31,446 nucleotides of DNA. Origin: an uncultured Clostridium sp. (GTDB lineage: Bacteria; Bacillota; Clostridia; TANB77; CAG-508). The translations under genes were made by a program, and so were the position numbers. The stretch is taken from NCBI GenBank assembly GCA_947057505.1, contig CAMSEM010000004.1:1-31446 (forward strand). The letters are read 5' to 3'. Shown here piece after piece: positions 1 to 8,894 of the stretch (position 1 is the first letter of the stretch; the number at the start of each line of letters is the position of its first letter). Under the pieces are notes generated by a model. That model did no database searches, was not told where the DNA came from, and worked only from the letters and a program-made list of their open reading frames with translations.

Positions 1-150
1 GCGGAGTTGTTACTTCTTCGCTCTGGTCGGGCGGAGTTGTTACTTCTTCGCTCTGGTCGGGCGGAGTTGTTACTTCCTCGCTCTGGTCAGGCGGAGTTGT
101 TACTTCTTCGCTCTGGTCGGGCGGAGTTGTTACTTCTTCGCTCTGCTGCG
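1..150. repeat. 30-bp tandem repeat, about 5 copies, cut by the window edge
   Basis: Units begin at 1, 31, 61, 91 and 121. The copies are identical except the third (changes near 77 and 89) and the fifth, which diverges after about 145. The unit length is a multiple of 3, so copy-number change keeps the reading frame of the minus-strand repeat protein. The near identity suggests recent expansion, and probably explains why the contig ends here. Confidence 0.95.
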
Positions 151-283
151 TACCTGCTTGTTCTTCACCGAGATCGTTTTCCTGTGCAAATACTGCTACC
201 GACATTGACATCAACAACATCAACATCGCCAACAATACTACACACCCAACTTTGAAACTCCGTTTGAACAATTTTTGATTCAT
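1..283 (-). CDS. Secreted tandem-repeat protein, N-terminal part only
   Basis: The gene starts at ATG 283-281, 9 nt after a strong AAGGAGG site, and runs off the left edge, so only 94 codons are present. Residues 1-33 form a signal peptide: a basic start (MNQKLFKRSFK), then a hydrophobic stretch ending near VAVFAQ. After a short acidic linker (residues 34-47) come 10-residue repeats SEEVTTPPDQ encoded by a 30-bp unit. The acidic, Pro/Thr-rich repeat looks like a surface stalk or wall-spanning segment. A class B sortase gene lies just upstream on the same strand, so a sorted surface protein is possible, but no C-terminal signal can be seen. The ninth codon is CGG, read as Arg. The function is unknown. 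Confidence 0.8.
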   Translation of the reverse strand, partial: MNQKLFKRSFKVGCVVLLAMLMLLMSMSVAVFAQENDLGEEQAGTQQSEEVTTPPDQSEEVTTPPDQSEEVTTPPDQSEEVTTPPDQSEEVTTP

Positions 284-353
284 AGTCAAACGCCTCCTTT
301 AAATTAGTTATAAAATTTTAAACGTTCTCTGTGCATTTGCACAGTACATAATT

Positions 354-382
354 ATATTACCACATTTTACATAACTTGTCAA
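354..382 (-). promoter_or_regulatory. Sigma-A type promoter of the repeat protein
   Basis: On the minus strand TTGACA (382-377) is followed after 17 nt by TAATAT (359-354). The leader to the ATG at 283 is about 65 nt. Confidence 0.65.
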
Positions 383-459
383 CACTTGTGTACATAATTT
401 TTTAATTTTTTTTATTTTTTGACTGAATCCCTTTGTATAAGCAGTTTTTTTGCTGTCTC

Positions 460-494
460 AAAAAATAGAAGGCATCATATTTATGACACCTTCT
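460..494 (-). terminator. Rho-independent terminator after the sortase gene
   Basis: A 12-bp imperfect hairpin (467-478 with 483-494) starts 12 nt after the sortase stop codon and is followed on the minus strand by a run of T (465-460). Confidence 0.75.
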
Positions 495-505
495 GTTACA
501 TATAC

Positions 506-1315
506 TTATTCAATTTTTTTGGCAACTATATATAGTCTTCCATCTTTTGTCCACTTATCACATGTACACAAAGTTATTAATTGATCTCCATACTGTGCTG
601 TAGTTTCAATATCATAGTATGCATTTTGTTTTGCATTTTCTATATAGTCTTGAAATTCCTTTTTAGAATCTAGTTCTAAATGATTGTAAAATAGATATTC
701 ACCTTCTGGTTCATTACTATAATAAACTCTGCCTTTCGATACACTAATAATTTCATATGTTGCTTTTTCATATAATGTATCAAACCTAATATACTTATGT
801 TGTTCATAATAACTTGGATCCTTGTAATCCTTTAAAGAACCAAACATTGACTTATCAATAGTAGTATTGTGTCCATAGATAAGTATATTCTTTGAGTTTT
901 CTGTAACTCTGCCGTCTATCCAAATAGATGTACCTAACCCTTTACAAATTTCTTTGTTCCAATTTCTTGTTTCATAGAAGTTGGGCTTCTCTGGTGTAAA
1001 CATTACTGGATAATCAATCACAGTATCTTCTATTGTTATCCAGCCATACATATCATTATTTTCTTCATACAATTGCTGATATTCTGCAAGAATTGGTTCT
1101 ACATTTGGTACTTTTGCAAAACCATTGGCCATATCTTTTAATATAACCAACATTTGACTTTCTTGCTTTTGACTTTGAACTTCTTCTACTAAGCTTTGAT
1201 TCTCTGCTCGATTTTGAAAGTCATGAAACAAAGTTATAACTGAATAGGTAATTAACAATAAACATACCAAAACAATTAAAGTATATGTTTTTTCTCTAAA
1301 CCGATTTTTCTTCAT
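506..1315 (-). CDS. srtB: Class B sortase
   Basis: A 269-residue membrane-anchored transpeptidase. Sortases cut a C-terminal sorting motif of secreted proteins and join them to peptidoglycan or to another protein. Residues 11-30 are a single N-terminal membrane anchor (type II topology), followed by a charged segment and the sortase barrel from about residue 80. The catalytic triad is visible: His149 in IYGHN, Cys252 in TLCTC and Arg260 in DGRLYIV. The TLxTC motif and the long region before His fit class B. The start follows AGGAGG at a good distance. Codon 5 is CGG read as Arg; a +1 shift there would meet a stop at once. The substrate is unknown; the repeat protein downstream is a candidate by proximity only. 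Confidence 0.93.
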   Translation of the reverse strand: MKKNRFREKTYTLIVLVCLLLITYSVITLFHDFQNRAENQSLVEEVQSQKQESQMLVILKDMANGFAKVPNVEPILAEYQQLYEENNDMYGWITIEDTVIDYPVMFTPEKPNFYETRNWNKEICKGLGTSIWIDGRVTENSKNILIYGHNTTIDKSMFGSLKDYKDPSYYEQHKYIRFDTLYEKATYEIISVSKGRVYYSNEPEGEYLFYNHLELDSKKEFQDYIENAKQNAYYDIETTAQYGDQLITLCTCDKWTKDGRLYIVAKKIE

Positions 1316-1368
1316 GCTATATCCCTCCTGTTATTTGTTTAGAAATTAATATATAAATGATAATTTTT

Positions 1369-1397
1369 ATTTTAACATATTTAAAATGTTTTTTCAA
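1369..1397 (-). promoter_or_regulatory. Promoter of the sortase gene
   Basis: TTGAAA (1397-1392) and TAAAAT (1374-1369) on the minus strand, separated by 17 nt, lie in the gap after the patatin gene. Confidence 0.5.
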
Positions 1398-1432
1398 GTT
1401 TTATGTAAATCTTTTTTTGATATTATATTAGT

Positions 1433-2336
1433 CTATTTTTTCAAGCACGTTCTTATCATTTCTATTTCTTCTAAAGTTTTTTGGTATCCAGCTTGATAAC
1501 ATGCGTCTATTTTCTTAATATCAAACGTACTAGAAGAAGGTACATGAATGTCTAAAATATAATCACTCATTTTGGTTTTAGCTGTATCTCTATCATGAAA
1601 TACAATATCTACACATCTAAATAGTATGTTTAAAGCTGTTCTTGGGTTTTCAACTTGTTTTGGTGGAAATTTAATGGTAATGGTTTTATCTACTTTTAGT
1701 TTTGTTAATTCTTCTGTTGGCACATTATCTAATATACCACCATCTACAAACTTGTATTCTTTATAATTAAGTGGTGCAAATACTACGGGGTAGCTACAAC
1801 TTGCCCTTACTGCTTTTCCAATTTCTATATTCGTAATATATTTTTCATTTTCTATAGAAGCTGATGCAATATATTCTCCTTGTTTATTAGTTTGTTTGGC
1901 AAGATAAGTTTCCTTTTCTAATTTTCTATTAGTAAATACATATTCTTTTCCTGTTTTAATATCTACTGTTGGAATAGCTATTGGCATTTTTAGGTCTTGT
2001 ATATTGAAAATACCTTTTAGTCTTGCACATTCACTAATAGCATCTTCTATTGCTTGACCTGAAATCATACCACTCCCCAATATACTTCTTGTATTTTTCA
2101 AATTGCTTACTAAATATTTAGGATCAGTTTTTAACATATTCTTAGCAAAGTATTTAAACAATTCTAGCATTTCTGTTGTGGTATATTCCATAGCATATAA
2201 AGCAGCTACAATACTACCTATACTAGTTCCAGAGACAGCTGAAATTTGAATATTGTTTTCTTCTAATGCTTTAATTGCACCTATATGAGCAGCGCCTTTT
2301 ACTCCGCCCACCTGCAAAAGAAATTCCTATTTTCAT
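1433..2336 (-). CDS. Patatin-like phospholipase, frame broken at CGG near the start
   Basis: Reconstructed as 300 residues by joining 2336-2307 and 2305-1433. The family is Ser-Asp dyad lipid acyl hydrolases. The expected N-terminus MKIGISFAGG is encoded from ATG 2336, where no longer in-frame start exists because a TAA precedes it. The frame then meets in-frame CGG (2306-2304). Skipping C2306 gives GVKGAAHIG, completing the Gly-rich oxyanion-hole motif GGGVKG. The nucleophile Ser is in GTSIG, and the Asp is in DGGILDNVP. Without the shift, the gene could only start at TTG 2317, which would lose the first beta strand and half of the oxyanion hole. The ribosome binding site of ATG 2336 is weak. 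Cellular role unknown; probably membrane-lipid hydrolysis. Confidence 0.85.
2304..2306 (-). other. +1 frameshift site, GGG CGG A (patatin)
   Basis: In the frame from ATG 2336 the codons read GGT GGG CGG AGT. Dropping C2306 gives GGT GGG GGA GTA (GGGV), the conserved family motif. One extra base accounts for the whole frame change. Confidence 0.8.
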
Positions 2337-2562
2337 TTTTTATTTGACTTACTTTTATGATTCTTTCATTTATAAATTGTATGTCTTTCCATTGACTCCT
2401 TGCTTATTTATAAGCGTTAGCAAAATCAAAGTTTTGGACGCACACTTGTGCAAGAAAGTTTTGCATAAGTTATTCGTAATCGGCAAAGCCTCAACTACTA
2501 ACTTAACCTAACCTTGTTGTATCGTAAAAACAAAAAAGTTTTAGTCTCCTCCTTTTTCCAAT

Positions 2563-4533
2563 TTATCTTCTTACTACTAGCCTGTCTATTTTAGAATGAA
2601 TATATTTTTCTAGTTTTCCCATAAATTCTTCTGGTTTAATTTCTTCTTTTGCTACCATTTCTAACCCTTTTTCCCAACTTGCTGTTAATTTTGGGTTTAA
2701 CATATCTGGCATGGATTGGTATACAATATCATAAATTTTTTCCCCTTTTATTGTTGGGGTAATAATTTGTGTTTTATTATTAATAGCAATATATCCTATT
2801 CTTTCTAGCTTTTTCATAATTTCTGCTCTTGTTGCACTGGTACCTATTCCTGCTCCTTTTATTTGTTCTCTTAGCTCCTCTTCTTCTATTAGTTTTCCTG
2901 CATTCTCCATTGCTAAAATCATAGACCCTGAATTGTATCTACTAGGTGGTGTGGTTTCAGAAGTTTTTATTTCATAATTAATTACTGGTATTTCTTGACC
3001 TTTTTTTAGGCTTTTTAAAATTTCTAAACTAATTTCTTCCTTTTTACTATCATCAGTTTTACCCTCTTGTTCTTCCAATGCCTCATTTGTAGTAGCTTGT
3101 TGTTTCTTTTTGTTAATTTCTAGGTAACCTAGTTTTTCACATACCTTTCCACTACTACTAAATTGTTCTACACATGTTTGATTACTTTCTACTTCTATTA
3201 CAACAGAAATTTTATTATATTCTGCTGGTGGGTAAAAAATACTTAAAAAACGTTTTACAATTACTTTATACATTTGCTTGTGTAAATCTGGTAATTTATC
3301 GTAATTTTCAAATCCTTGACCTGTTGGAATAATAGCATAGTGGTCTGTAATTTTGCTGTCATTTACATATTTTGTTTTTACTAGATTAGTAGAATATTTT
3401 TCTTCTACCATTTTTTTAATGTAACCTTGAATTTCCTCATCTTGAAATCCTTTTGCTAAACCATTTAGGTTTTTAGAAATAACTTTTGCAACTGCTGTAG
3501 ATAATACTCTTGCATCTGTTCTTGGATAAGTTACTAATTTTTTTTCATACAAATTTTGTACAATTTCTAGGGTTTCATCTGGCTTAATTTTAAATCTTTT
3601 AGTTGCTTCATTTTGAAGTTCTGCTAAGTTAAATAGTAATGGTGCATTTTCTTTTGTTTTAGATTTCTTTACTTCCACTACCACTGCTTTTTTATCTTTT
3701 AATGAAGCAATAAATTGTTTTGCTTCTTCTTCTTTTCGAAAACCTGCTTCATTATATAACTTAGTAGATTCCCACATGGTTGATTTTTCTGTTACTTTCC
3801 ATTCTGCTTTAAAAGAACTTTCTTGGCTTCCAAATTCTCCTGCTATTTTATAATATGGTGTTTTTACAAAATTCTTAATCTCCCTTTCCCTTTGTACAAT
3901 CATTCCTAATACACATGTCATTACTCTACCAACAGAAATAGACATTTTTTCTTCTCCTATTTCTTTTGCTGTGCGCCTACCATAAATAATAGATAATAGT
4001 CTTGAAAAGTTAATTCCTATTAAATAGTCTTCTTTTGCTCTTAAATAAGCTGAGTCACATAAGCTATCATAGGTGCTTAAATCTTTGGCTTCGTCTATTC
4101 CTCTTTTAATTTCTTCTTCTGTTTGAGAGTCTATCCATACTCTTCTTCGCTCTTTTTGTTCTACTCCTGCTTGTTTTTCTACTAAACGATAAATATATTC
4201 TCCTTCACGCCCAGAGTCAGTTGCAACATAAATACAGCCTACGTCTTCTCTTGTAAGTAGGCTTTTGACAACATTATATTGTTTTTCTACACTTGGTATT
4301 ACTTCATATTTATACTCTTGTGGCATAAATGGAAGTGTGTCCAGTCTCCAAAATTTTAAGTTTTCATCATACTTTTCTGGATAACTCATGGTTACTAAAT
4401 GACCTACACACCAAGTAATAATCCAATTTTCTGATTCAATGTATCCATCTTTTCTATTTCCACCACATTTTAATACTTTTGCAAATTCCATAGCAACAGA
4501 TGGTTTTTCTGTTATTAGTAAATTTTTTACCAT
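2563..4533 (-). CDS. topB: DNA topoisomerase III
   Basis: A 656-residue type IA topoisomerase that relaxes and decatenates DNA by single-strand passage. The N-terminal TOPRIM domain begins NLLITEKPSVA and contains the acidic metal-binding motif ATDSGREGE (residues 104-112). The catalytic tyrosine is Tyr336 in YPRTD. The GIGTSATRAEIM segment near the C-terminus is typical of TopB-like enzymes. There is no C-terminal zinc-finger domain. The start follows AGGAAGAG. The gene lies 16 nt after the membrane-protein gene at 4550-5395, so the two are likely co-transcribed. Its 656 codons contain no CGG, which helps show how rarely that codon is used here. Confidence 0.95.
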   Translation of the reverse strand: MVKNLLITEKPSVAMEFAKVLKCGGNRKDGYIESENWIITWCVGHLVTMSYPEKYDENLKFWRLDTLPFMPQEYKYEVIPSVEKQYNVVKSLLTREDVGCIYVATDSGREGEYIYRLVEKQAGVEQKERRRVWIDSQTEEEIKRGIDEAKDLSTYDSLCDSAYLRAKEDYLIGINFSRLLSIIYGRRTAKEIGEEKMSISVGRVMTCVLGMIVQREREIKNFVKTPYYKIAGEFGSQESSFKAEWKVTEKSTMWESTKLYNEAGFRKEEEAKQFIASLKDKKAVVVEVKKSKTKENAPLLFNLAELQNEATKRFKIKPDETLEIVQNLYEKKLVTYPRTDARVLSTAVAKVISKNLNGLAKGFQDEEIQGYIKKMVEEKYSTNLVKTKYVNDSKITDHYAIIPTGQGFENYDKLPDLHKQMYKVIVKRFLSIFYPPAEYNKISVVIEVESNQTCVEQFSSSGKVCEKLGYLEINKKKQQATTNEALEEQEGKTDDSKKEEISLEILKSLKKGQEIPVINYEIKTSETTPPSRYNSGSMILAMENAGKLIEEEELREQIKGAGIGTSATRAEIMKKLERIGYIAINNKTQIITPTIKGEKIYDIVYQSMPDMLNPKLTASWEKGLEMVAKEEIKPEEFMGKLEKYIHSKIDRLVVRR

Positions 4534-4549
4534 TTTACTCTTCCTTTAT

Positions 4550-5395
4550 TTATTCATACCAAATAATATCCATTTCTGATGTAAAGTTATTATTGCCATA
4601 TGCAAAAATAATGTATAGTTCTCCATTTTGAGCTAAACAGTATGTCTCTATATTTGCTATTTGGTACATTTGATTTGAAAGTTCTCTATTGTATACTGTA
4701 TAACCTGATTGCACCAATACTTTTGCTTCTTCTTCTGCCTTTTTTACTGTACTATTTATCTTTTTTTGAACTTCACTTTGAATAATATTTTTTTGTGCTA
4801 ACATATCATCTAGTTCTACTTTTTCTCCTGTTTTAAGATGATAATTATAGGTTTGTATAATGACTCTTTGTGGATTATTTCCTTCTTTTAAAGTAGATTG
4901 AATTGCTAGTGATAAAACATCTTCATTAATAAATGCTGCATAATTTACAGTATATATAATTTTATTGGTACCTTGATAGTTTAAAATTTCAGATGCTTTA
5001 TTAGCAAAGACAGTTTGGGTAATATTGTTAAAACTTGCTGGCACTTCTCCTTTTATATTTACTACTGGCAAATTAATTTTCACTTCATAATTTTCTTTTT
5101 GCTGTTCTATATGATGTGCTGTATAAATAAGCTCTTTTGCAGTATTTAGCTTTTGAATATTACTTATGTCATAATCTCCTACACTAAAAGAATTGGTAAA
5201 TAAGCTATTAAGCTTTCCTTTCAATTCTTCTTGTGTTTTTTCTATTGGCTGGTTGTTTTTTTCTTGGTTAAAGCTTGGTATTATAATATTTTCTTTGTTT
5301 GCATCCTCTACAAAAAATTGTGCATATATTCCAGCAAGTAATGCAAAAAAACAAAAAATACCTATTAAAATATAAATTACTTTGGGATTTTTCAT
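4550..5395 (-). CDS. Membrane-anchored protein with RsiV/PdaC-like extracellular domain
   Basis: A 281-residue protein with one N-terminal membrane helix (about residues 6-26) and an extracellular domain. The segments around INEDVLSLAIQST, then TYNYHLKTGEKVELDDML, resemble the DUF4163/DUF3298 region of RsiV and PdaC, which binds lysozyme or wall material in characterised members. That assignment is by pattern only. No catalytic residues are recognised. The start follows AAGGAG. It is the first gene of a probable two-gene unit with topB, but the pairing suggests no shared function. Confidence 0.7.
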   Translation of the reverse strand: MKNPKVIYILIGIFCFFALLAGIYAQFFVEDANKENIIIPSFNQEKNNQPIEKTQEELKGKLNSLFTNSFSVGDYDISNIQKLNTAKELIYTAHHIEQQKENYEVKINLPVVNIKGEVPASFNNITQTVFANKASEILNYQGTNKIIYTVNYAAFINEDVLSLAIQSTLKEGNNPQRVIIQTYNYHLKTGEKVELDDMLAQKNIIQSEVQKKINSTVKKAEEEAKVLVQSGYTVYNRELSNQMYQIANIETYCLAQNGELYIIFAYGNNNFTSEMDIIWYE

Positions 5396-5521
5396 TACAA
5401 GTTCTCCTTATATAATCATGTTTATTTGGCTTATTTTATATAAATTATTCTTCTTTCTATTAAGTAGTTTTATTGTATCGTATTTTTTATGAAAAAGCTA
5501 GTAGTTTATACAATTTTTTTG

Positions 5522-5550
5522 TTGCAATTTTACATAAATAGATGTATAAT
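5522..5550 (+). promoter_or_regulatory. Promoter TTGCAA-N17-TATAAT
   Basis: TTGCAA at 5522-5527 and TATAAT at 5545-5550. The same elements and spacing precede the paralogous small membrane protein at 19388-19732, and the first bases of the spacer (TTTTA) are also shared. Confidence 0.75.
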
Positions 5551-5582
5551 ATTGTTAGATTGTAAATATTACTTTTATCCAT

Positions 5583-5612
5583 CTTTCTTTTTGCTTATTA
5601 ACAAAAAGAAAG
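5583..5612 (+). promoter_or_regulatory. Leader hairpin upstream of the small membrane protein
   Basis: A perfect 11-bp inverted repeat (5583-5593 with 5602-5612, 8-nt loop) lies in the roughly 120-nt leader. It is followed by a U-rich stretch (about 5620-5635), so it could act as an attenuator. The segment 5612-5631 resembles a segment in the leader of the second paralogue (about 19781-19801). Confidence 0.45.
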
Positions 5613-5676
5613 TACCCTACTTTTTAGTTTTTTACTACCAATTTAAGCATCTATAAAAGATAGGAGTGTGAATATT

Positions 5677-6003
5677 ATGTTATTGTATTGGTTCATTATT
5701 ATGGTGTTGGCTGGTGTGGCATCTAATCTTTCTACTACTGTAGAACAAGGAGAAGCTTTTTTGTGCTTCTATGTTGGAATTTTTTGTATTGCTACTTTCA
5801 TTTGTTTTATTTCTAAGCGGAAAAGTATGTTTTGCAAGGTCAACTTGATTGCTACTATTGGTATTGTAATACAATCATTTCTTTTGTATAAAGTTTTTGT
5901 TCTTACTAATATGCCACCTGTTAGCTTTTATTTTGTTTATGAAATGCTAACTTTTACACTTGGCATACTGGAAGTATCAAATACTTTTAAAGTTAAACCA
6001 TGA
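5677..6003 (+). CDS. Small four-helix membrane protein, EQGxAFL family, copy 1
   Basis: A 108-residue, very hydrophobic protein with four predicted membrane helices (about residues 2-17, 27-46, 55-75 and 82-100). ATG 5677 is chosen because AGGAG (5662-5666) is 10 nt upstream; the GTG at 5668 is too close. The motif EQGEAFL (residues 23-29) and a C-terminal segment VSFYFVYEMLTF match EQGRAFL and VDFFVAYQIMSF in the 114-residue protein at 19388-19732, so the two are probable paralogues. Codon 48 is CGG in AAG CGG AAA and must be read as Arg, because a shift would terminate quickly. The gene has its own promoter and terminator. The function is unknown. Confidence 0.75.
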   Translation: MLLYWFIIMVLAGVASNLSTTVEQGEAFLCFYVGIFCIATFICFISKRKSMFCKVNLIATIGIVIQSFLLYKVFVLTNMPPVSFYFVYEMLTFTLGILEVSNTFKVKP

Positions 6004-6034
6004 GTACTCCCAATTATAAATGACTTTTGCATGT

Positions 6035-6075
6035 AAAAAGAAAACTCTTACTTTTTTCTAAGAGTTTTCTTTTTT
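6035..6075 (+). terminator. Rho-independent terminator, possibly bidirectional
   Basis: A perfect 16-bp stem (6035-6050 with 6059-6074) ending in a T run follows the small membrane protein gene by 31 nt. The A run at the left side would also serve minus-strand transcripts. Confidence 0.85.
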
Positions 6076-6080
6076 ATACT

Positions 6081-6328
6081 GTCTTTTTCTTAAAAACTTC
6101 AGCAGTATTGTCATATGTCTAATAATATGGGATTTCATTATTTAAACTCATTCATTCTAATAATATCATTTCTTTTGCTAATTCTCCTTTAAATTCTTCA
6201 TATATATCAGTATTCTCTTCTAAAATACTACTGGCATCTGTATTAACTTTTCTCCTAACTAATCCAACATCACACATATAAATTTTAAACTTTGAAATAT
6301 TAACATAGTTTCTGTATAAGTTCTTAAA
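6081..6328 (-). pseudogene. Remnant of a DUF4143-type AAA ATPase (C-terminal part)
   Basis: Minus-strand translation from about 6328 gives a run containing ISKFKIYMCDVGL, then EEFKGELAKEM, then SLNNEIPYY, then TYDNTAEV. These match, in order, the C-terminal DUF4143 region of the common AAA ATPase family (KxYxxDVGL, FKGALxE, NTAEVDF). The frame holds a TGA before the SLNNEI segment and a TAG where Trp normally follows PYY. The N-terminal AAA domain is absent. This is a decayed relic with no start or promoter. No CGG is involved, so the decay differs from the frame changes elsewhere in the window. Confidence 0.75.
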
Positions 6329-6364
6329 ACTTCCTTAAGCTTAAGTAAAATGTAAGTAATTCCA

Positions 6365-6393
6365 TTGACTATTAGGGCTTTTTGCTGTATGAT
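6365..6393 (+). promoter_or_regulatory. Promoter of the clpE-pgsA unit
   Basis: TTGACT (6365-6370) and TATGAT (6388-6393) with a 17-nt spacer, about 140 nt before the start codon. I see no clear CtsR or CIRCE operator in the leader. Confidence 0.65.
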
Positions 6394-6530
6394 ATATACT
6401 ATGAATAAATTATGCAACTCTTCATTTTTTAAGTATTAAATTCATAGCCCATAAAAAATAAAAATATACTTATGCTATGAAATAAATTTAAGAAATGTTA
6501 ATTATGCATTTTTAGAAATGGAGCAAAAAT

Positions 6531-8883
6531 ATGTTATGTACAATTTGTAATAAAAATACTGCTGTAGTATTTTTAAATAAACAAGAAGAAAATGGAAATC
6601 ACAAGTTAGAAGGTTATTGTGCAGAATGTGCTAAAAATCTTGGAATTAATCCTTTAGAGGCACTTATGAAACAATCTAACTTAACTCAAGATGACCTTAA
6701 TAATATGACCAAACAAATAGAAAGCATTGTAAATAATATGGCGGAAAACATAGATATGGATGAACTTTCTAGCAAAATGGAAGATATGGACCAAGAAGAA
6801 TTAGATAAAATCAAAAAAAATGGTATGCCTATTGGCTTTGGGGCAATCCCTTTAGGTTCTATTTTCTCTAATATGTTTGGTAATAACGAAGAAGATGAAA
6901 CTACTGGTGCAACTAGTTCTTCTAATGAAAAGAAAAAAGTAAAAGTAGACAAGGAAAAGAAAAAAGATAAACGTAAAAAAGCTTTAGATACTTATGGTAC
7001 TAACTTAACTTTAAAAGCTAAAAATAATCAACTTGACATGGTAATTGGAAGAGATAAAGAAATTCAAAGAATGATTCAAATACTAAACCGCCGTTCTAAA
7101 AATAATCCATGCTTAATTGGAGAACCTGGTGTTGGTAAAACAGCAATTGCTCAAGGTTTAGCTATTAAAATTGCGTCTCGGTAATGTACCTGCTAAGTTA
7201 TTAAATAAAGAGGTATATTTATTAGATGTAACTGCAATTGTTGCTGGTACTCAATTTAGAGGTCAGTTTGAATCTCGTATGAAGTCTATTATTGATGAGT
7301 GCAAAAATTTAGGCAATATTATTTTAGTAATTGATGAAATTCATAATATTATTGGTGCTGGTGATGCAGAACATTCTATGAATGCTGCTAATATTTTAAA
7401 GCCTTCTCTTTCTAATGGCGAAGTTCAATTAATAGGTACTACCACCTTAAAAGAGTATCGCAAATATATTGAAAAAGATAGTGCCTTAGAAAGAAGATTT
7501 CAACCAATTATTGTAGAAGAACCTTCTATTATAGATTCTATTGATATTTTAGAGGGAATAAAAAAATATTATGAGGATTATCATAAAGTAAAAATTTCTA
7601 ATGATGTGATAAGACAAGCTGTTATAATGTCTGAAAAATATATTCATGATAGATTTTTACCAGATAAAGCAATTGATATTTTAGATGAAGCTTGTTCTCG
7701 TATTAATTTAAAAAATAAAGAGTTATACCAATTAGAGGTATTAAAGGCAGAGCTAAAAGCAGTACAAGAAGAAAAAGAGGAAGCTGCTCTTGCAGACTCT
7801 ACAGAAGACTATAAAAAAGCTGCTGAATTAAAAGCGAAAGAATGTGCTTTAATTGAAAAAATAGATGCTTTAAATGAAAAAATGAAGTTAAAAAGTTTAA
7901 CCATTCAAGATATTGCTGAAGTTATTGAAAGCTGGACTAAAATTCCAGTTAAGAAAATTACAGAAGCTGAAACACAAAAACTACTAAATTTAGAAACAAA
8001 TTTACACCATAGAGTAATTGGACAAGAAAATGCTGTAGAATCTGTTGCAAGAGCTATTCGCCGTAATCGTGCTGGCTTAAAAACTACAAAAAGACCACCA
8101 TCATTTATTTTTGTAGGTCCTACTGGCGTTGGAAAAACAGAGCTTGCCAAGTCACTTGCCTATGAAATGTTTGGAAATGAATCTTCTATTATTCGTATAG
8201 ATATGTCTGAATATATGGAAAGTCACTCAACTTCAAAATTAATTGGCTCACCTCCTGGTTATGTTGGTTATGATGATGCTGGTCAATTAACTGAAAAAGT
8301 AAAACGTAATCCATATTCGATTGTACTTTTAGATGAAATTGAAAAGGCTCATCCAGATGTATTTAATATTTTATTACAAGTATTAGATGATGGTCGTTTA
8401 ACAGATAGTCAAGGAAACACCATTAATTTTGAAAATACCATTATTATTATGACCTCTAATGCAGGTTCTAACCAAAATACCAATTCCATTGGCTTTGGCG
8501 GTTTAACTATGAACCAAGATAAAGTTTTAAGTAGTTTAAAAGAAACCTTCCGTCCAGAGTTTTTAAATAGAATAGATGAAATTGTAGTATTTGAGCAATT
8601 AAATCCAGAGCAATTATTGCAAATTGTAGATTTAATGTTAGAAGATACTAAAAAAGCATTAAGTGATAAAGATATTACGATGGACTTATCAAGTGATGCT
8701 AAAAAATTCTTACTTGAAAAGGGAACTGACATCAAATATGGTGCTAGACCTTTAAGAAGAGCTATTCAAAGATATTTAGAAGATGAACTTTCTGATATGA
8801 TTTTACGTAAAGAATTAAAAAATGGTCAAACAGTAGTAGTTACTGCACAAGAAACAAACTTAGAATTAAATGTAAAAAAATAA
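6531..8883 (+). CDS. clpE: ClpE-type AAA+ unfoldase, frame broken at CGG
   Basis: Reconstructed as 783 residues by joining 6531-7178 and 7180-8883. It is a Hsp100 ATPase that unfolds substrates for ClpP. The N-terminal zinc finger (Cys3, Cys6, Cys30, Cys33) marks the ClpE type. The first AAA domain has Walker A GEPGVGKT (197-204) and Walker B around residues 264-269. A coiled-coil middle domain spans about 398-453. The second AAA domain has Walker A GPTGVGKT (529-536), and the loop SIGFGG resembles the ClpP-binding IGF loop. The frame meets TCT CGG TAA at 7176-7184; skipping C7179 gives IASGNVPAKLL, the family sequence. Without the shift a 217-residue product would hold only part of the first AAA domain. 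pgsA follows after 11 nt. Confidence 0.9.
7179..7181 (+). other. +1 frameshift site, TCT CGG TAA (clpE)
   Basis: In-frame CGG is followed directly by TAA (7182-7184). Skipping C7179 gives GGT AAT GTA CCT (GNVP), the expected sequence after the first Walker A helix. Confidence 0.85.
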
Positions 8884-8894
8884 GGAGATATTTT

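Noticed and set aside
1..150. CRISPR array
   Set aside because: The 30-bp units are directly adjacent with no spacers and encode an in-frame peptide repeat.
7..255. Open frame on the plus strand with Leu/Arg/Ser-rich repeats
   Set aside because: It is the antisense of the signal-peptide and repeat gene, which has a promoter and ribosome binding site; the plus strand has neither.
1433..2317. Patatin starting at TTG 2317
   Set aside because: This loses the conserved first strand and half of the oxyanion hole; the upstream ATG encodes the missing part exactly up to the CGG.
6394..6530. CtsR or CIRCE operator before clpE
   Set aside because: I found no tandem CtsR heptads and no CIRCE inverted repeat in the leader.
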